Positions 9,539-17,718 of a stretch of DNA of 64,000 nt are shown piece after piece. The stretch lies in the NCBI RefSeq assembly GCF_013031355.1, contig NZ_WPZO01000001.1, positions 744,001 through 808,000 on the forward strand, in the 5' to 3' direction. Made by a program: the position numbers and the translations under genes. Numbering within the stretch: position 1 is the stretch's first letter; each line of letters starts with the position of its first letter. Under the pieces are notes generated by a model. It saw only the letters and a list, made by a program, of their open reading frames with translations, was not told where the DNA came from and did not search any database. This DNA is from Ruegeria arenilitoris (lineage in GTDB: Bacteria; Pseudomonadota; Alphaproteobacteria; Rhodobacterales; Rhodobacteraceae).

Positions 9539-10321
9539 ATGACCGCCCTCCATACTATGACATTGCAATTTCAGAATGCCTTTTTAAGACTGACTTTTTT
9601 CCTCATATGCGCAACCGCATTGGCATCCGTCTCAGCCACACTTCTGTCCGCCCTGGGTGTTTTGCCCTGGCTCTCGATTCAGGCTGGGTTTGGTGACGGC
9701 ACGGTCACTGATGCCGGGATGTATGTTCAGATTGGCCTGACCGTACTGATTCTGATGCTGGCGTTCTATCTACCCGCCAATGCGCGAATGATGGCGCTGG
9801 AAAACAACCATCGTAAGTTCGCGTTAAACATGCACGATATCTCTGCCGCCTATCAGATGGCCCATGCCGCAGATCGCGAGGGCCTGTTCATGATGTCGTC
9901 CGAGTTCGACGCGGTCAAAGAGCGGATGGCCTTTCTGCGCCATCACCCTGACCTGCAATCGCTTGAGCCCGAGATACTGGAGCTTGCGGCTCAGATGAGC
10001 CAGATCAGCCACGAACTGGCCGAAACCTATGGCGACGCCCGGGTCAATCGTGCGCGGACGTTCCTGCAACAGCGCCAGGAAGAAATCGAACAGTTCCAGA
10101 AACGGATCGAAGAGGCGCAGGTGATCCAGAACGAGCTGCGCCAGTGGACCCACGACGTCGAGATGGAGGAATCCATTGCCAAGTCGCAGTTGGCTCGCCT
10201 GCGGGATGAGTTGTTTGAACTGCTGCCGGAATTGTCGGCACAGCTGCAGGCGCCTCCCAAGGACAAGACGTCCAAAGCGTCCAGCGTCATCGCAATGTCG
10301 CCCCCTCGCGCCGCAGAATAG
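9539..10321 (+). CDS. coiled-coil membrane protein upstream of radA
   Basis: A 260-residue protein. Two hydrophobic segments lie at about residues 16-45 and 58-75. A long charged region follows (about 80-235), rich in E, Q and R, with heptad-like spacing (RQEEIEQFQKRIEEAQVIQNEL) that predicts a coiled coil. Homologues next to radA in Rhodobacterales are often labelled DNA repair protein, but nothing in the sequence shows a repair function. The start at 9539 is supported by AGAAGGAG at 9521-9528. It precedes radA by 121 bases on the same strand. Confidence 0.7.
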   Translation: MTALHTMTLQFQNAFLRLTFFLICATALASVSATLLSALGVLPWLSIQAGFGDGTVTDAGMYVQIGLTVLILMLAFYLPANARMMALENNHRKFALNMHDISAAYQMAHAADREGLFMMSSEFDAVKERMAFLRHHPDLQSLEPEILELAAQMSQISHELAETYGDARVNRARTFLQQRQEEIEQFQKRIEEAQVIQNELRQWTHDVEMEESIAKSQLARLRDELFELLPELSAQLQAPPKDKTSKASSVIAMSPPRAAE

Positions 10322-10442
10322 GCACGCCAGTACCTGCCTCGGACGATGGCCCCTTGGGGCCTGAGGACGCGGCACCGCACCGGCGGAGATGAAAGCCCTG
10401 CAAGGGCTTGAAGAACCGCCCGTCCTCGGGCACCAAGGCGGC

Positions 10443-11804
10443 ATGGCAAAGACGACTTTCTCCTGCTCGGCCTGTGGCGCGTCGCATTCGCGCTGGTCCG
10501 GGCGCTGCGACGGATGCGGTGAATGGAACACCATTTCGCAGGACGTCCCCCTATCCGCCGGACCCGCCAAGAAATCCCTTGGTGGAAAACGTGGCCAGTC
10601 CATCGCTCTCACGGACTTGTCCACCGAGGAAACGCCCCCGCCCCGGACCCTCTGCGGGGTCGAGGAACTGGACCGCGTGCTGGGTGGCGGCCTTGTTCCC
10701 GCCTCAGCCCTTTTGGTGGGCGGAGACCCTGGCATCGGCAAATCTACCCTTCTGCTGCAGGCCGCGGCGCGGTTTTCCCGTGCCGGCGTCAAAACCATCT
10801 ATGTCTCGGGCGAGGAAGCCAGCGCGCAAGTTCGAATGAGGGCCCGCCGTCTGGGGCTCGAAGACGCGCCGGTGCAGCTGGCGGCTGAGACCAACCTGCG
10901 CAACATCCTGACGACGCTCGAGGCAGAAAAGCCGGGCCTCGCCATCATCGACTCGATTCAGACAATGTGGGCCGACAATGTGGACAGCGCCCCCGGCTCA
11001 GTGTCACAAGTCCGGGCCGCAGCGCATGAATTGACCACGTTTGCGAAACGACACGGCGTATCAATCATCATGGTTGGCCATGTCACCAAGGAAGGCCAGA
11101 TCGCAGGCCCCCGCGTGGTTGAACACATGGTCGACACCGTGCTCTATTTCGAAGGCGAGCGCGGCCATCAGTTCCGCATCCTGCGCGCCGTGAAAAACCG
11201 CTTTGGCCCCGCTGATGAGATCGGCGTGTTCGAAATGACCGGCAAAGGATTGGCACAGGTCACCAACCCCTCGGCCCTGTTTCTGTCGGAACGCGGCACG
11301 CCCAGCCCCGGTTCTGCCGTTTTCGCTGGAATCGAGGGCACCCGCCCAGTTCTGGTGGAACTACAGGCACTTGTGGCCCCGTCCCCCCATTCACAGCCTC
11401 GCCGCACGGTGGTCGGATGGGACAGCGGGCGGCTGGCAATGATCCTCGCCGTGCTCGAGGCCCGCTGCGGCATCCCCTTCGCGGGACTCGATGTCTATCT
11501 GAACGTGGCCGGAGGGTTGAAAGTCAGTGAACCCGCGGCTGACCTTGCGGTAGCTGCTGCCCTGCTAAGTGCCCGAGAAGACACAGCTCTGCCCGCCGAT
11601 ACTGTTGTTTTCGGAGAAATCTCGTTATCCGGGGCGCTTAGACCCGCGCCGCAGACCGAAAACAGGTTGAAAGAAGCCCAAAAACTTGGTTTCACATCGG
11701 CCATCGCTCCGGCGGGCGGCAAAACCGGCACTGTGGCAGGTCTGACACTCACCCGACCCTCTGATTTGGTCGGGTTTGTTGGCGAAACCTTCGGAGCAGG
11801 TTAA
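10443..11804 (+). CDS. radA: DNA repair protein RadA
   Basis: A 453-residue RecA-like branch-migration protein used in recombination repair. The N-terminal zinc finger is CSACGASHSRWSGRCDGCGEW. Walker A is GDPGIGKST near residue 97, the RadA-specific KNRFG motif appears as VKNRFGPADEIGVFEM near 250, and a Lon-protease-like C-terminal domain follows. The start at 10443 (MAKTTFSCSACG) is chosen over an ATG at 10389 because homologues begin at this point. cvpA follows 41 bases later. Confidence 0.96.
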   Translation: MAKTTFSCSACGASHSRWSGRCDGCGEWNTISQDVPLSAGPAKKSLGGKRGQSIALTDLSTEETPPPRTLCGVEELDRVLGGGLVPASALLVGGDPGIGKSTLLLQAAARFSRAGVKTIYVSGEEASAQVRMRARRLGLEDAPVQLAAETNLRNILTTLEAEKPGLAIIDSIQTMWADNVDSAPGSVSQVRAAAHELTTFAKRHGVSIIMVGHVTKEGQIAGPRVVEHMVDTVLYFEGERGHQFRILRAVKNRFGPADEIGVFEMTGKGLAQVTNPSALFLSERGTPSPGSAVFAGIEGTRPVLVELQALVAPSPHSQPRRTVVGWDSGRLAMILAVLEARCGIPFAGLDVYLNVAGGLKVSEPAADLAVAAALLSAREDTALPADTVVFGEISLSGALRPAPQTENRLKEAQKLGFTSAIAPAGGKTGTVAGLTLTRPSDLVGFVGETFGAG

Positions 11805-11845
11805 GGTAACGCCTTGAGGGGCTGAAAAAAATACAGGCGAGGGCC

Positions 11846-12460
11846 ATGGAAGGTTTTACAATAATCGACGGGGTGGTTGCCCTGATCATCGTCGTGTCGG
11901 GCCTGCTGGCCTATTCACGCGGATTTTTACGTGAGGTTTTGGCTATCGCGGGCTGGGTCGCAGCCGCAATTCTGGCCTTCATTTTTGCACCCAAGGCCGT
12001 ACCGCTGGTGAAAGAGATTCCGGTGGTCGGAGATTTCCTGCGCGACAGCTGCGAATTGTCGGTCATCACCGGCTTTGCTGCCGTCTTCGCCATCGCGCTG
12101 ATCGTCGTCAGCATCTTTACGCCGCTGTTTTCGTCGATCGTTCAGCGTTCGGCCATTGGCGGGCTGGACCAAGCGCTTGGGTTCTTCTTCGGCATCGCCC
12201 GTGGCATCCTGCTGGTCGCCATCGCATTCTTTGTCTACGACACCGTAATGACCGGTCAATCTTATACGATCGTCGACGAAAGCCGCTCGGCCAAAGTGTT
12301 CGAACAGTTCAGCGACCGGATCGAAGAGCAGAACCCCGAACAGGCTCTGGGCTGGGTTACCCAGCAATATGAAGAGTTGGTGGCAAGCTGCAACGGCAGC
12401 CCCGTGACCACCGAAGAACCAGCGGCCCCGGCCACCACTGAACCGGCCACAACCGAATAA
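11846..12460 (+). CDS. cvpA: CvpA family membrane protein
   Basis: A 204-residue inner-membrane protein of the CvpA (colicin V production) family. The N terminus reads GFTIIDGVVALIIVVSGLLAYSRGFLREVLAIAGW, the classic CvpA start. Four membrane segments are predicted, followed by a periplasmic or cytoplasmic tail ending in a Thr/Pro/Glu-rich stretch. Its place between radA and purF matches other bacteria, where cvpA and purF are often linked. A ribosome site GCGAGGG precedes the start. A strong terminator follows directly. Confidence 0.9.
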   Translation: MEGFTIIDGVVALIIVVSGLLAYSRGFLREVLAIAGWVAAAILAFIFAPKAVPLVKEIPVVGDFLRDSCELSVITGFAAVFAIALIVVSIFTPLFSSIVQRSAIGGLDQALGFFFGIARGILLVAIAFFVYDTVMTGQSYTIVDESRSAKVFEQFSDRIEEQNPEQALGWVTQQYEELVASCNGSPVTTEEPAAPATTEPATTE

Positions 12461-12461
12461 G

Positions 12462-12496
12462 AAAAAACGCCCGGCTTTGTCCGGGCGTTTTTTTTC
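12462..12496 (+). terminator. intrinsic terminator of cvpA
   Basis: AAAAAACGCCCGG, a short TTTGT loop, CCGGGCG and a run of eight T. It starts one base after the cvpA stop. The A-run on the other side means it could also end transcription of the minus-strand zinc-finger gene (stop at 12516). Confidence 0.92.
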
Positions 12497-12515
12497 AGCT
12501 TCTGCACGTCAGGCT

Positions 12516-12740
12516 TTAACTGACAAAGCCCTCGCCCGCACAGACCGTGCATCTGATAGTTTTCAGGCCAAAACACCCTTCGCAGCGACCCATGATAGGT
12601 TTGCCATGTATATCGCGGCTTTTGAGGACCTCTCCCGCTCCATTGCAAATCGGACAAGGAGCGCGTCCCATACCGCGGCACCGATGGCACCTGCGTTTTA
12701 CAGGTTCTTCCTTTTTTGTTCCTTGCTTGTGTTGCCACAT
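12516..12740 (-). CDS. mini DnaJ-type zinc-finger protein
   Basis: A 74-residue protein made almost entirely of DnaJ-like zinc-ribbon repeats. The repeats are CHRCRGMG near residue 18, CPICNGAG near 29, CEGCFG near 53 and CTVCAGEG near 65, giving eight cysteines in four CxxC pairs, enough for two zinc sites. There is no J domain and no substrate-binding domain. The N terminus is basic (KKEEPVKRR). It faces cvpA across a shared terminator. Function is unknown; by analogy it could be a zinc-binding redox or chaperone accessory protein. Confidence 0.72.
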   Translation of the reverse strand: MWQHKQGTKKEEPVKRRCHRCRGMGRAPCPICNGAGEVLKSRDIHGKPIMGRCEGCFGLKTIRCTVCAGEGFVS

Positions 12741-13092
12741 GGCGCTGCCCCAATCGAACCTGATTTTACGAAATTACTGATGACTTTCGCCATGACACCA
12801 CAAGCCTGCACCCATGTCACCTTTTGATGCCGTGTCAGGCAAAATACACCTGTCGGAAACAACAATTGTGATCCTTTGATGACACAGGCCCCGTTAGGCA
12901 TTATGTGGAGGCCGAACTGACATGGAATCGGAGCCGCCGATCTTGCTGACCCTGTTTTCTTTCGCGCTCGCCCTCGTGACGATGGCGCGTCTGCATCAGC
13001 AGCCGGGATGGCGGCAAGGCGTACAGGTACACCCATGCAGATGTTCAGATCATCATCGCTAGTCAAAACGTCGTAGAAGTTGGAGCCCGTAG
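12741..13092. other. 352-base gap between the zinc-finger gene and purF
   Basis: The region lies between divergent genes and should hold the promoters of both. It contains one short plus-strand ORF (12922-13062) with a plausible ribosome site. A 139-codon minus-strand frame crosses the gap but overlaps the purF start and resembles nothing known. No riboswitch or strong hairpin was recognised. Confidence 0.5.
12922..13062 (+). CDS. possible small ORF upstream of purF
   Basis: A 46-codon ORF beginning MESEPPILLTLFSFALALV, with one short hydrophobic stretch and a basic tail ending HHR. A ribosome-site-like TGGAGG lies at about 12906-12911, ten bases before the ATG. It ends 30 bases before purF. 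It could be a small membrane peptide, a leader, or chance. No homologue is recognised. Confidence 0.25.
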   Translation: MESEPPILLTLFSFALALVTMARLHQQPGWRQGVQVHPCRCSDHHR

Positions 13093-14616
13093 ATGTGTGG
13101 GATTTTGGGGATCGCAAGCAGGACGCATGATGTCTTTGCGGAAATCTATGACGGGCTGCTGATGCTGCAGCACCGGGGCCAGGACGCCTCGGGCATCGTC
13201 ACCTATAACGGCGAATTCTTCCGTGAGAAGAAAGCCAACGGTCTAGTCAAGGACGTGTTCAACGCGCAAGACGCCGAAACCCTGCTGGGCAAGATCGGGA
13301 TGGGGCATGTGCGCTATCCCACCGCCGGTTCGCTCAGCGCGTCTGAGGCGCAACCGTTCTTCGTGAACGCACCTTATGGCATCTATCTCGTCCACAACGG
13401 CAACATCACCAACACCGCCGAACAGCGTGAGAAAGTGACCGCCAAATACAGTCGCCACCTGCGCACCACCTCGGATTCCGAGATTCTGCTGAACGTGCTG
13501 GCCGACAAGGTCGCCGACGCGATCAAGGTGAATGGCAACGCCGAGCCCATCCGCAACCTCTTTGCCGGTGTGAAGATGACGATGGAGCGGGTTCAGGGCG
13601 CCTACTCGGTGATCTGTCTGGTCGCCGGCGTTGGTATGCTGGCCTTCCGCGACCCCTATGGCATCCGCCCGCTGTCCGTCGCCAAACGCGATGTGGATGG
13701 TGAAGGCGATGATTATGCCTTTGCATCGGAAGACGTAGCCTTTGGCATCAACGGCTTTGACAAGCTGCGTGATGTCAAACCCGGTGAGGCGATCCTGATC
13801 GATCTGGACGGCAACATGCATACGTTCCAGGCGGTCGAAGGTCAGCTGACTCCGTGTATCTTCGAATATGTTTACCTCGCCCGCCCGGATTCACTGCTGG
13901 ACGGTGTTTCGGTCTACAAAACCCAGATGCGCATGGGGCAAACTCTGGCCCGCCAGATCGAGGCCGCCGGTCTTGATATCGACCGCATCATCCCAGTCCC
14001 GGACAGCGCCCGCCCTGTGGCGCTTGAGGTCGCCAAGGCGACCGGCATCCCCTACCGCGAGGGCCTGGTCAAGAACCGCTATGTCGGCCGAACCTTCATC
14101 ATGCCCGGTCAGGAAGAGCGCCAGAAATCGGTGCGTCGCAAGCTGAATGCGGTGCCGCTGGAGTTCAAGGATCATAACGTGCTGCTGATCGACGACTCGA
14201 TCGTGCGCGGCAATACGATCAAGAAGATCGTGCAGATGTGCCGTGAGGCTGGCGCCAAGAAAGTCTTCATCGCCAGCGCCTCACCGCCGGTGAAATTCCC
14301 AAATGTCTATGGCATCGACATGCCCACCAAGCATGAACTGATCGCCCATGGCAAAGAGATCGAAGAGATCCGTCAGGAACTGGGCGCCGACGCCCTTTTC
14401 TACCAAAACCTCGATGACCTGATCTGGTCCGCCAAGGAAGGCAACCCCGAGATCGAGGCCTTCGACTGTTCCTGCTTTGATGGCAACTACATCACTGGCA
14501 GCGTCAGTGACGACTATCTGGACAGCCTGGAGAACAGCAGCCGCGTCAGCAAAAAACGCGAGGATATGCAGGTGCCCGGCGGGTCGTGGAACGCGGCGAA
14601 ACTGGCTTCGGGATAA
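13093..14616 (+). CDS. purF: amidophosphoribosyltransferase
   Basis: A 507-residue enzyme that carries out the first committed step of purine synthesis, making phosphoribosylamine from PRPP and glutamine. The N terminus MCGILGIA exposes Cys2, the glutaminase nucleophile, after Met removal. LQHRGQDASGI and the N-terminal nucleophile domain follow. The phosphoribosyltransferase half carries VLLIDDSIVRGNT near residue 358 (PRPP loop). The C terminus contains CSCFDGNYITG. GGAG at 13082 is the likely ribosome site. A terminator follows at 14645. Confidence 0.96.
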   Translation: MCGILGIASRTHDVFAEIYDGLLMLQHRGQDASGIVTYNGEFFREKKANGLVKDVFNAQDAETLLGKIGMGHVRYPTAGSLSASEAQPFFVNAPYGIYLVHNGNITNTAEQREKVTAKYSRHLRTTSDSEILLNVLADKVADAIKVNGNAEPIRNLFAGVKMTMERVQGAYSVICLVAGVGMLAFRDPYGIRPLSVAKRDVDGEGDDYAFASEDVAFGINGFDKLRDVKPGEAILIDLDGNMHTFQAVEGQLTPCIFEYVYLARPDSLLDGVSVYKTQMRMGQTLARQIEAAGLDIDRIIPVPDSARPVALEVAKATGIPYREGLVKNRYVGRTFIMPGQEERQKSVRRKLNAVPLEFKDHNVLLIDDSIVRGNTIKKIVQMCREAGAKKVFIASASPPVKFPNVYGIDMPTKHELIAHGKEIEEIRQELGADALFYQNLDDLIWSAKEGNPEIEAFDCSCFDGNYITGSVSDDYLDSLENSSRVSKKREDMQVPGGSWNAAKLASG

Positions 14617-14644
14617 GTTCCAAAACCGAATCAATACAGTTATC

Positions 14645-14677
14645 GGCCCGCTTCGCTGATGCGATGCGGGCCTTTTT
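14645..14677 (+). terminator. intrinsic terminator of purF
   Basis: GGCCCGC and GCGGGCC form a seven-base-pair stem around a loop of about 14 bases, followed by TTTTT. It lies 28 bases past the purF stop. Confidence 0.75.
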
Positions 14678-14713
14678 CTATCCGGCATACCGGCTCATGA
14701 GTGGGTTTTCGCG

Positions 14714-14765
14714 CACAACCCTTCGATGAAGGAATCGCAATCGCAAGGGCTTCGGCGGGGTTGTG
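14714..14765. repeat. inverted repeat downstream of purF
   Basis: CACAACCC (14714-14721) and GGGTTGTG (14758-14765) pair perfectly. An inner CGATGAAG and CTTCGGCG pair with one mismatch, extending the stem. No T-run follows. It could be the core of a structured RNA or an mRNA-processing element upstream of the PilP-like gene. Confidence 0.4.
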
Positions 14766-14883
14766 AAACCAGCCGATTTCTCGCCCTTCGACCGGGGTTT
14801 TAGTCGCGGTTCCGGTTTGCTAGGCCAGCGGCAACCAACCACTCATAACAAGGGGCTGGGCCATCACGGTCGGGCCGGAATCC

Positions 14884-15132
14884 ATGTCAAACGCAACCGT
14901 CAAAAGTGCGGCCACGCAAAAGGGCGCACTGAACAAAAGCTCTGTGTCCGTTCTGGGGGTCTTTGGGCCGAAATCGGATATGCGCGCTCTGGTGCGCATG
15001 TCTTCGGGGCGCGTGAAAGAGGTCAAGCCCGGCAGCCGGGTTTCATCGGGCACCGTGGTCGCTATTGATGACGAGGGCGTGATGCTGCGACAAAGCGGCC
15101 AGACCAAGCGCATCGCTATTCCCGGCAGCTAA
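14884..15132 (+). CDS. PilP/GspC-like small protein
   Basis: An 82-residue protein whose central part reads LGVFGPKSDMRALVRMSSGRVKEVKPGS, then VVAIDDEGVMLRQSGQTKRIAIPG. This follows the small beta-barrel pattern of PilP and GspC HR domains (LVR-x-x-G, V-x-x-G, I-x-x-D-x-V-x-L, G-x-x-x-x-L/I-x-PG). No transmembrane helix or signal peptide is visible and no pilus or type II secretion genes are nearby, so the family match says little about function. The downstream SDR starts 41 bases later on the same strand. Confidence 0.65.
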   Translation: MSNATVKSAATQKGALNKSSVSVLGVFGPKSDMRALVRMSSGRVKEVKPGSRVSSGTVVAIDDEGVMLRQSGQTKRIAIPGS

Positions 15133-15144
15133 ACCGGCTTGACG

Positions 15145-15158
15145 CCCTGCGCGCAGGG
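15145..15158. repeat. 14-base perfect palindrome before the SDR gene
   Basis: CCCTGCGCGCAGGG is identical to its reverse complement. It lies 13 bases after the stop of the PilP-like gene and 15 bases before the next start. It could be an operator or a short hairpin affecting translation. Confidence 0.4.
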
Positions 15159-15173
15159 GTTCAAACCGCTGTC

Positions 15174-15818
15174 ATGACCGATCAGAATAAAATTGCCCTC
15201 GTCACCGGGGCCTCTCGCGGGCTGGGCGCTGCCCTGGCCGAGGCGCTGGCACCCGAATATCACATCGTCGCCGTTGCCCGCACCACCGGCGGGTTGGAAG
15301 AGCTGGATGATCGCATCCGCGCCAAAGGCGGCGCAGCGACGCTTGCCCCCATGGACATCGCAGACCCGAATGCCATGGCGACCCTGTGCCGGGGCATTCA
15401 TGACCGTTGGGGCAAAGTGGACCTCTGGCTGCATACCGCCGTTCACACATCCGCCCTGACGCCCACGCATTTCATCGACCCGAAGGAATGGACCAAGGCC
15501 GTCAACACCAACGCTACGGCCACGTCGGTTCTGATCCCCTACATTTCTCCCCTGTTGGGTGAGGAGGGCCACGCGGTGTTCTTCGACGACCCGAAAGCGG
15601 GTGAGAAGTTCTATGGCATCTATGGTGCGACCAAGGCCGCTCAGATGGCGCTGGTGCGCAGCTGGGCTATTGAAACCGAACGCACCGGTCCGCGCGTGAC
15701 GATCGTCGAGCCCAAGCCGATGCCAACGGCTGTTCGCGCGCGTTTCCACCCCGGTGAGGATCGCGACGCACTGACCAGCACAGCCGATGAGGCCGCGCGC
15801 ATTCTGGCGAAGCTGTAA
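15174..15818 (+). CDS. short-chain dehydrogenase/reductase family protein (atypical active site)
   Basis: A 214-residue Rossmann-fold protein. The nucleotide-binding motif is TGASRGLG near residue 12 and a DIADP acidic loop follows the fourth strand. The catalytic pair YGATK is present near residue 144. The usual catalytic Ser about 13 residues earlier is replaced by Phe-Asp-Asp (AVFFDDPKAG), and the NNAG motif is altered to HTAVH. It may therefore be a weak or non-classical dehydrogenase. It converges on the DUF815 gene, with a hairpin repeat between the stops. Confidence 0.8.
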   Translation: MTDQNKIALVTGASRGLGAALAEALAPEYHIVAVARTTGGLEELDDRIRAKGGAATLAPMDIADPNAMATLCRGIHDRWGKVDLWLHTAVHTSALTPTHFIDPKEWTKAVNTNATATSVLIPYISPLLGEEGHAVFFDDPKAGEKFYGIYGATKAAQMALVRSWAIETERTGPRVTIVEPKPMPTAVRARFHPGEDRDALTSTADEAARILAKL

Positions 15819-15821
15819 GGA

Positions 15822-15871
15822 ATGGCCCTTTGGGCCATGCCTCCGGCGGAGGTATTTTTGGCCAGATGAAG
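15822..15871 (+). repeat. bipartite extragenic hairpin repeat, copy A
   Basis: ATGGCCC-TTT-GGGCCAT forms the first hairpin. It is followed by CCTCC-GGC-GGAGG and TATTTTT, then GGCCAGATGAA. The second hairpin plus T-run looks like an intrinsic terminator. It fills the gap between the convergent SDR and DUF815 genes. Related copies lie at 19622-19675 (reverse orientation), 39042-39073 and 47828-47859. Confidence 0.75.
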
Positions 15872-15879
15872 CGGGCGGG

Positions 15880-16722
15880 TTACGCGATATGCACGCCGTT
15901 GCGCCCGGCCAGATCGACGAAGAATTGCCAAGCCACGCGGCCCGAGCGTGCGCCGCGTGTGGCCTGCCATTCGATGGCTTCGGCACGCAGGGTTTCTGCG
16001 TCCACTGAAACTCCGTAAGCCGCGCAATACCGGTCGATCATGGCGAGGTACTCGTCTTGATCGCAGGGGTGGAAGCCCAGCCACAGGCCGAACCGATCAG
16101 ACAGTGAGACCTTCTCCTCGACCGCTTCGGACGGGTTGATGGCGCTGGAACGTTCATTCTCGATCATGTCCCGCGGCATCAGGTGGCGGCGGTTCGAGGT
16201 GGCGTAGAAGACGACGTTTTCGGGGCGGCCTTCGATGCCTCCGTCCAGCACCGCCTTGAGCGATTTGTAGTGCTGGTCATCGTGGCTGAAGGACAAGTCA
16301 TCGCAGAACAGGATAAACCGGTGCGGCGCAGCACGCAGATGGTTCAGCAGACGCGCGACCGAGCCCATGTCCTCGCGCTGCAGTTCGACCAGTTTGAGGT
16401 CGGGGAAATCCGCCTGCAACGTGCCATGGACGGCTTTGACGAGGCTGGATTTGCCCATCCCCCGTGCACCCCAGAGCAGTGCGTTGTTGGCCTTGAAACC
16501 CGCTGCGAACCGGCGCGTGTTGTCCAGCAACGTATCGCGGGATCGATTGATACCGACCAACAGGTCCAGATCGACACGATTAACCTGCGTGACCGGCTCC
16601 AGCCGGTCCGGCTCCACATGCCAGACAAAGGCCGGCGCAGCCCCGAAGTCAGGTGCGGCCAAGGGGGCCGGTGCCATGCGTTCCAGCGCGTCAGCGATGC
16701 GGTTCAGAGCTTGGTTGTCCAT
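15880..16722 (-). CDS. DUF815 family AAA-type ATPase
   Basis: A 280-residue P-loop ATPase of the DUF815 family. Walker A is GARGMGKSS near residue 88, Walker B FILFCDDLSF near 128, followed by the sensor-like YATSNRRHL and the family motif SLSDRFGLWLGFHPC. The C-terminal small helical domain ends with GRVAWQFFVDLAGR. The start at 16722 (MDNQALNRIADAL) has GGAGG upstream; a longer frame to 16830 runs through non-conserved sequence. Its place beside the tat genes is common in Rhodobacterales. Its substrate is unknown. Confidence 0.85.
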   Translation of the reverse strand: MDNQALNRIADALERMAPAPLAAPDFGAAPAFVWHVEPDRLEPVTQVNRVDLDLLVGINRSRDTLLDNTRRFAAGFKANNALLWGARGMGKSSLVKAVHGTLQADFPDLKLVELQREDMGSVARLLNHLRAAPHRFILFCDDLSFSHDDQHYKSLKAVLDGGIEGRPENVVFYATSNRRHLMPRDMIENERSSAINPSEAVEEKVSLSDRFGLWLGFHPCDQDEYLAMIDRYCAAYGVSVDAETLRAEAIEWQATRGARSGRVAWQFFVDLAGRNGVHIA

Positions 16723-16790
16723 TGGGGCCTCCGGTCGTGTCTTGCGGGGTTCAAACCATGTTCCGCCCGGCACAACAAGAGCGCGGCACG

Positions 16791-16817
16791 AAAAAGGCGC
16801 GCCCCGAAGGACGCGCC
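16791..16817 (-). terminator. intrinsic terminator of the tatABC operon
   Basis: On the minus strand GGCGCGTCC, a TTCG loop, GGGCGCGCC and TTTTT. It begins 23 bases past the tatC stop and separates the tat genes from the DUF815 gene downstream. Confidence 0.85.
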
Positions 16818-16839
16818 TGATTGTTAGCAACCGACAGGA

Positions 16840-17718
16840 TTACTTGCCGTCTTCTTCCAGCACGATCTCTTCGTCGGCCTCTTCTTCTTCGTCGTCATAG
16901 TAGCCATCAGCGCGCAATTGCTCTTCGCGCTTTTTCTCGACCCGGGCGACGAGGAAAATTGACACCTCGTAGAGACCATAGACCACCACAAACAAGATGA
17001 TCTGCGTGATCACGTCCGGCGGGGTCACCAGCGCGGCCAGTACCAGAATGGCGACCACAGCGTATTTGCGCACCGATCCCAGCCCTTCGGCGGTGACCAG
17101 CCCCGCTTTGCCCATCAGGGTCAGCAGAACCGGCAGCTGGAAACACAGGCCAAAAGCCACGATGAACTTGATTGTCAGGTTCAGGTATTCCTGCGCCGAG
17201 CCCTGGAACACCACGCTCAGCGGTGCTGCGGTAGCGCCATCGGTCACGGCCTCACCTTCAGCTCCGAATTGCTGGAAGCCTAGGAAGAAGTCATAGGCCA
17301 GCGGCGTGACCACGTAGAAGGCGAAGCTTGCGCCCAGCAAGAACATGAAGGGCGAGGCCAGCATGAACGGCAGGAACGCGTTCTTTTCCGACTTATACAA
17401 GCCCGGCGCCACAAACCGCCACATCTGCATGCCGATGTAAGGAAAGGCCAGGATGAAGCCGCCCAGCAACGAGACCTTGATGGCGACAAAGAAGCCTTCC
17501 TGCGGCGAGATGAAGATCAGCCCGCAATCCTGCCCACGCTCAGCCAGAACATTGCACAGGGGGTTAGTCAGGAAATTGAAGAGCGGCGTGGCCACTGTAA
17601 AACAGATGATCATGCCAACCAGAAACGCCACGACGCAGTGAATCAACCGCGTGCGCAACTCCGCCAGATGCTCAATCAATGGGGCCGAGCTGTCCTCGAT
17701 CTCGTCGGTTTTGGTCAT
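16840..17718 (-). CDS. tatC: Sec-independent protein translocase TatC
   Basis: A 292-residue inner-membrane protein with six membrane segments that recognises twin-arginine signal peptides. The N terminus [16 protein letters not shown] is the TatC signature, and [27 protein letters not shown] covers the conserved cytoplasmic loop with the essential glutamate. The C-terminal tail is unusually acidic (a run of E and D after residue 278). It overlaps tatB by four bases. Confidence 0.96.
   Translation of the reverse strand: MTKTDEIEDSSAPLIEHLAELRTRLIHCVVAFLVGMIICFTVATPLFNFLTNPLCNVLAERGQDCGLIFISPQEGFFVAIKVSLLGGFILAFPYIGMQMWRFVAPGLYKSEKNAFLPFMLASPFMFLLGASFAFYVVTPLAYDFFLGFQQFGAEGEAVTDGATAAPLSVVFQGSAQEYLNLTIKFIVAFGLCFQLPVLLTLMGKAGLVTAEGLGSVRKYAVVAILVLAALVTPPDVITQIILFVVVYGLYEVSIFLVARVEKKREEQLRADGYYDDEEEEADEEIVLEEDGK

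Noticed and set aside
12698..13117. A 139-codon minus-strand frame in the gap before purF
   Set aside because: It overlaps both the purF start and the zinc-finger gene start, has no ribosome site I can defend and no known motif.
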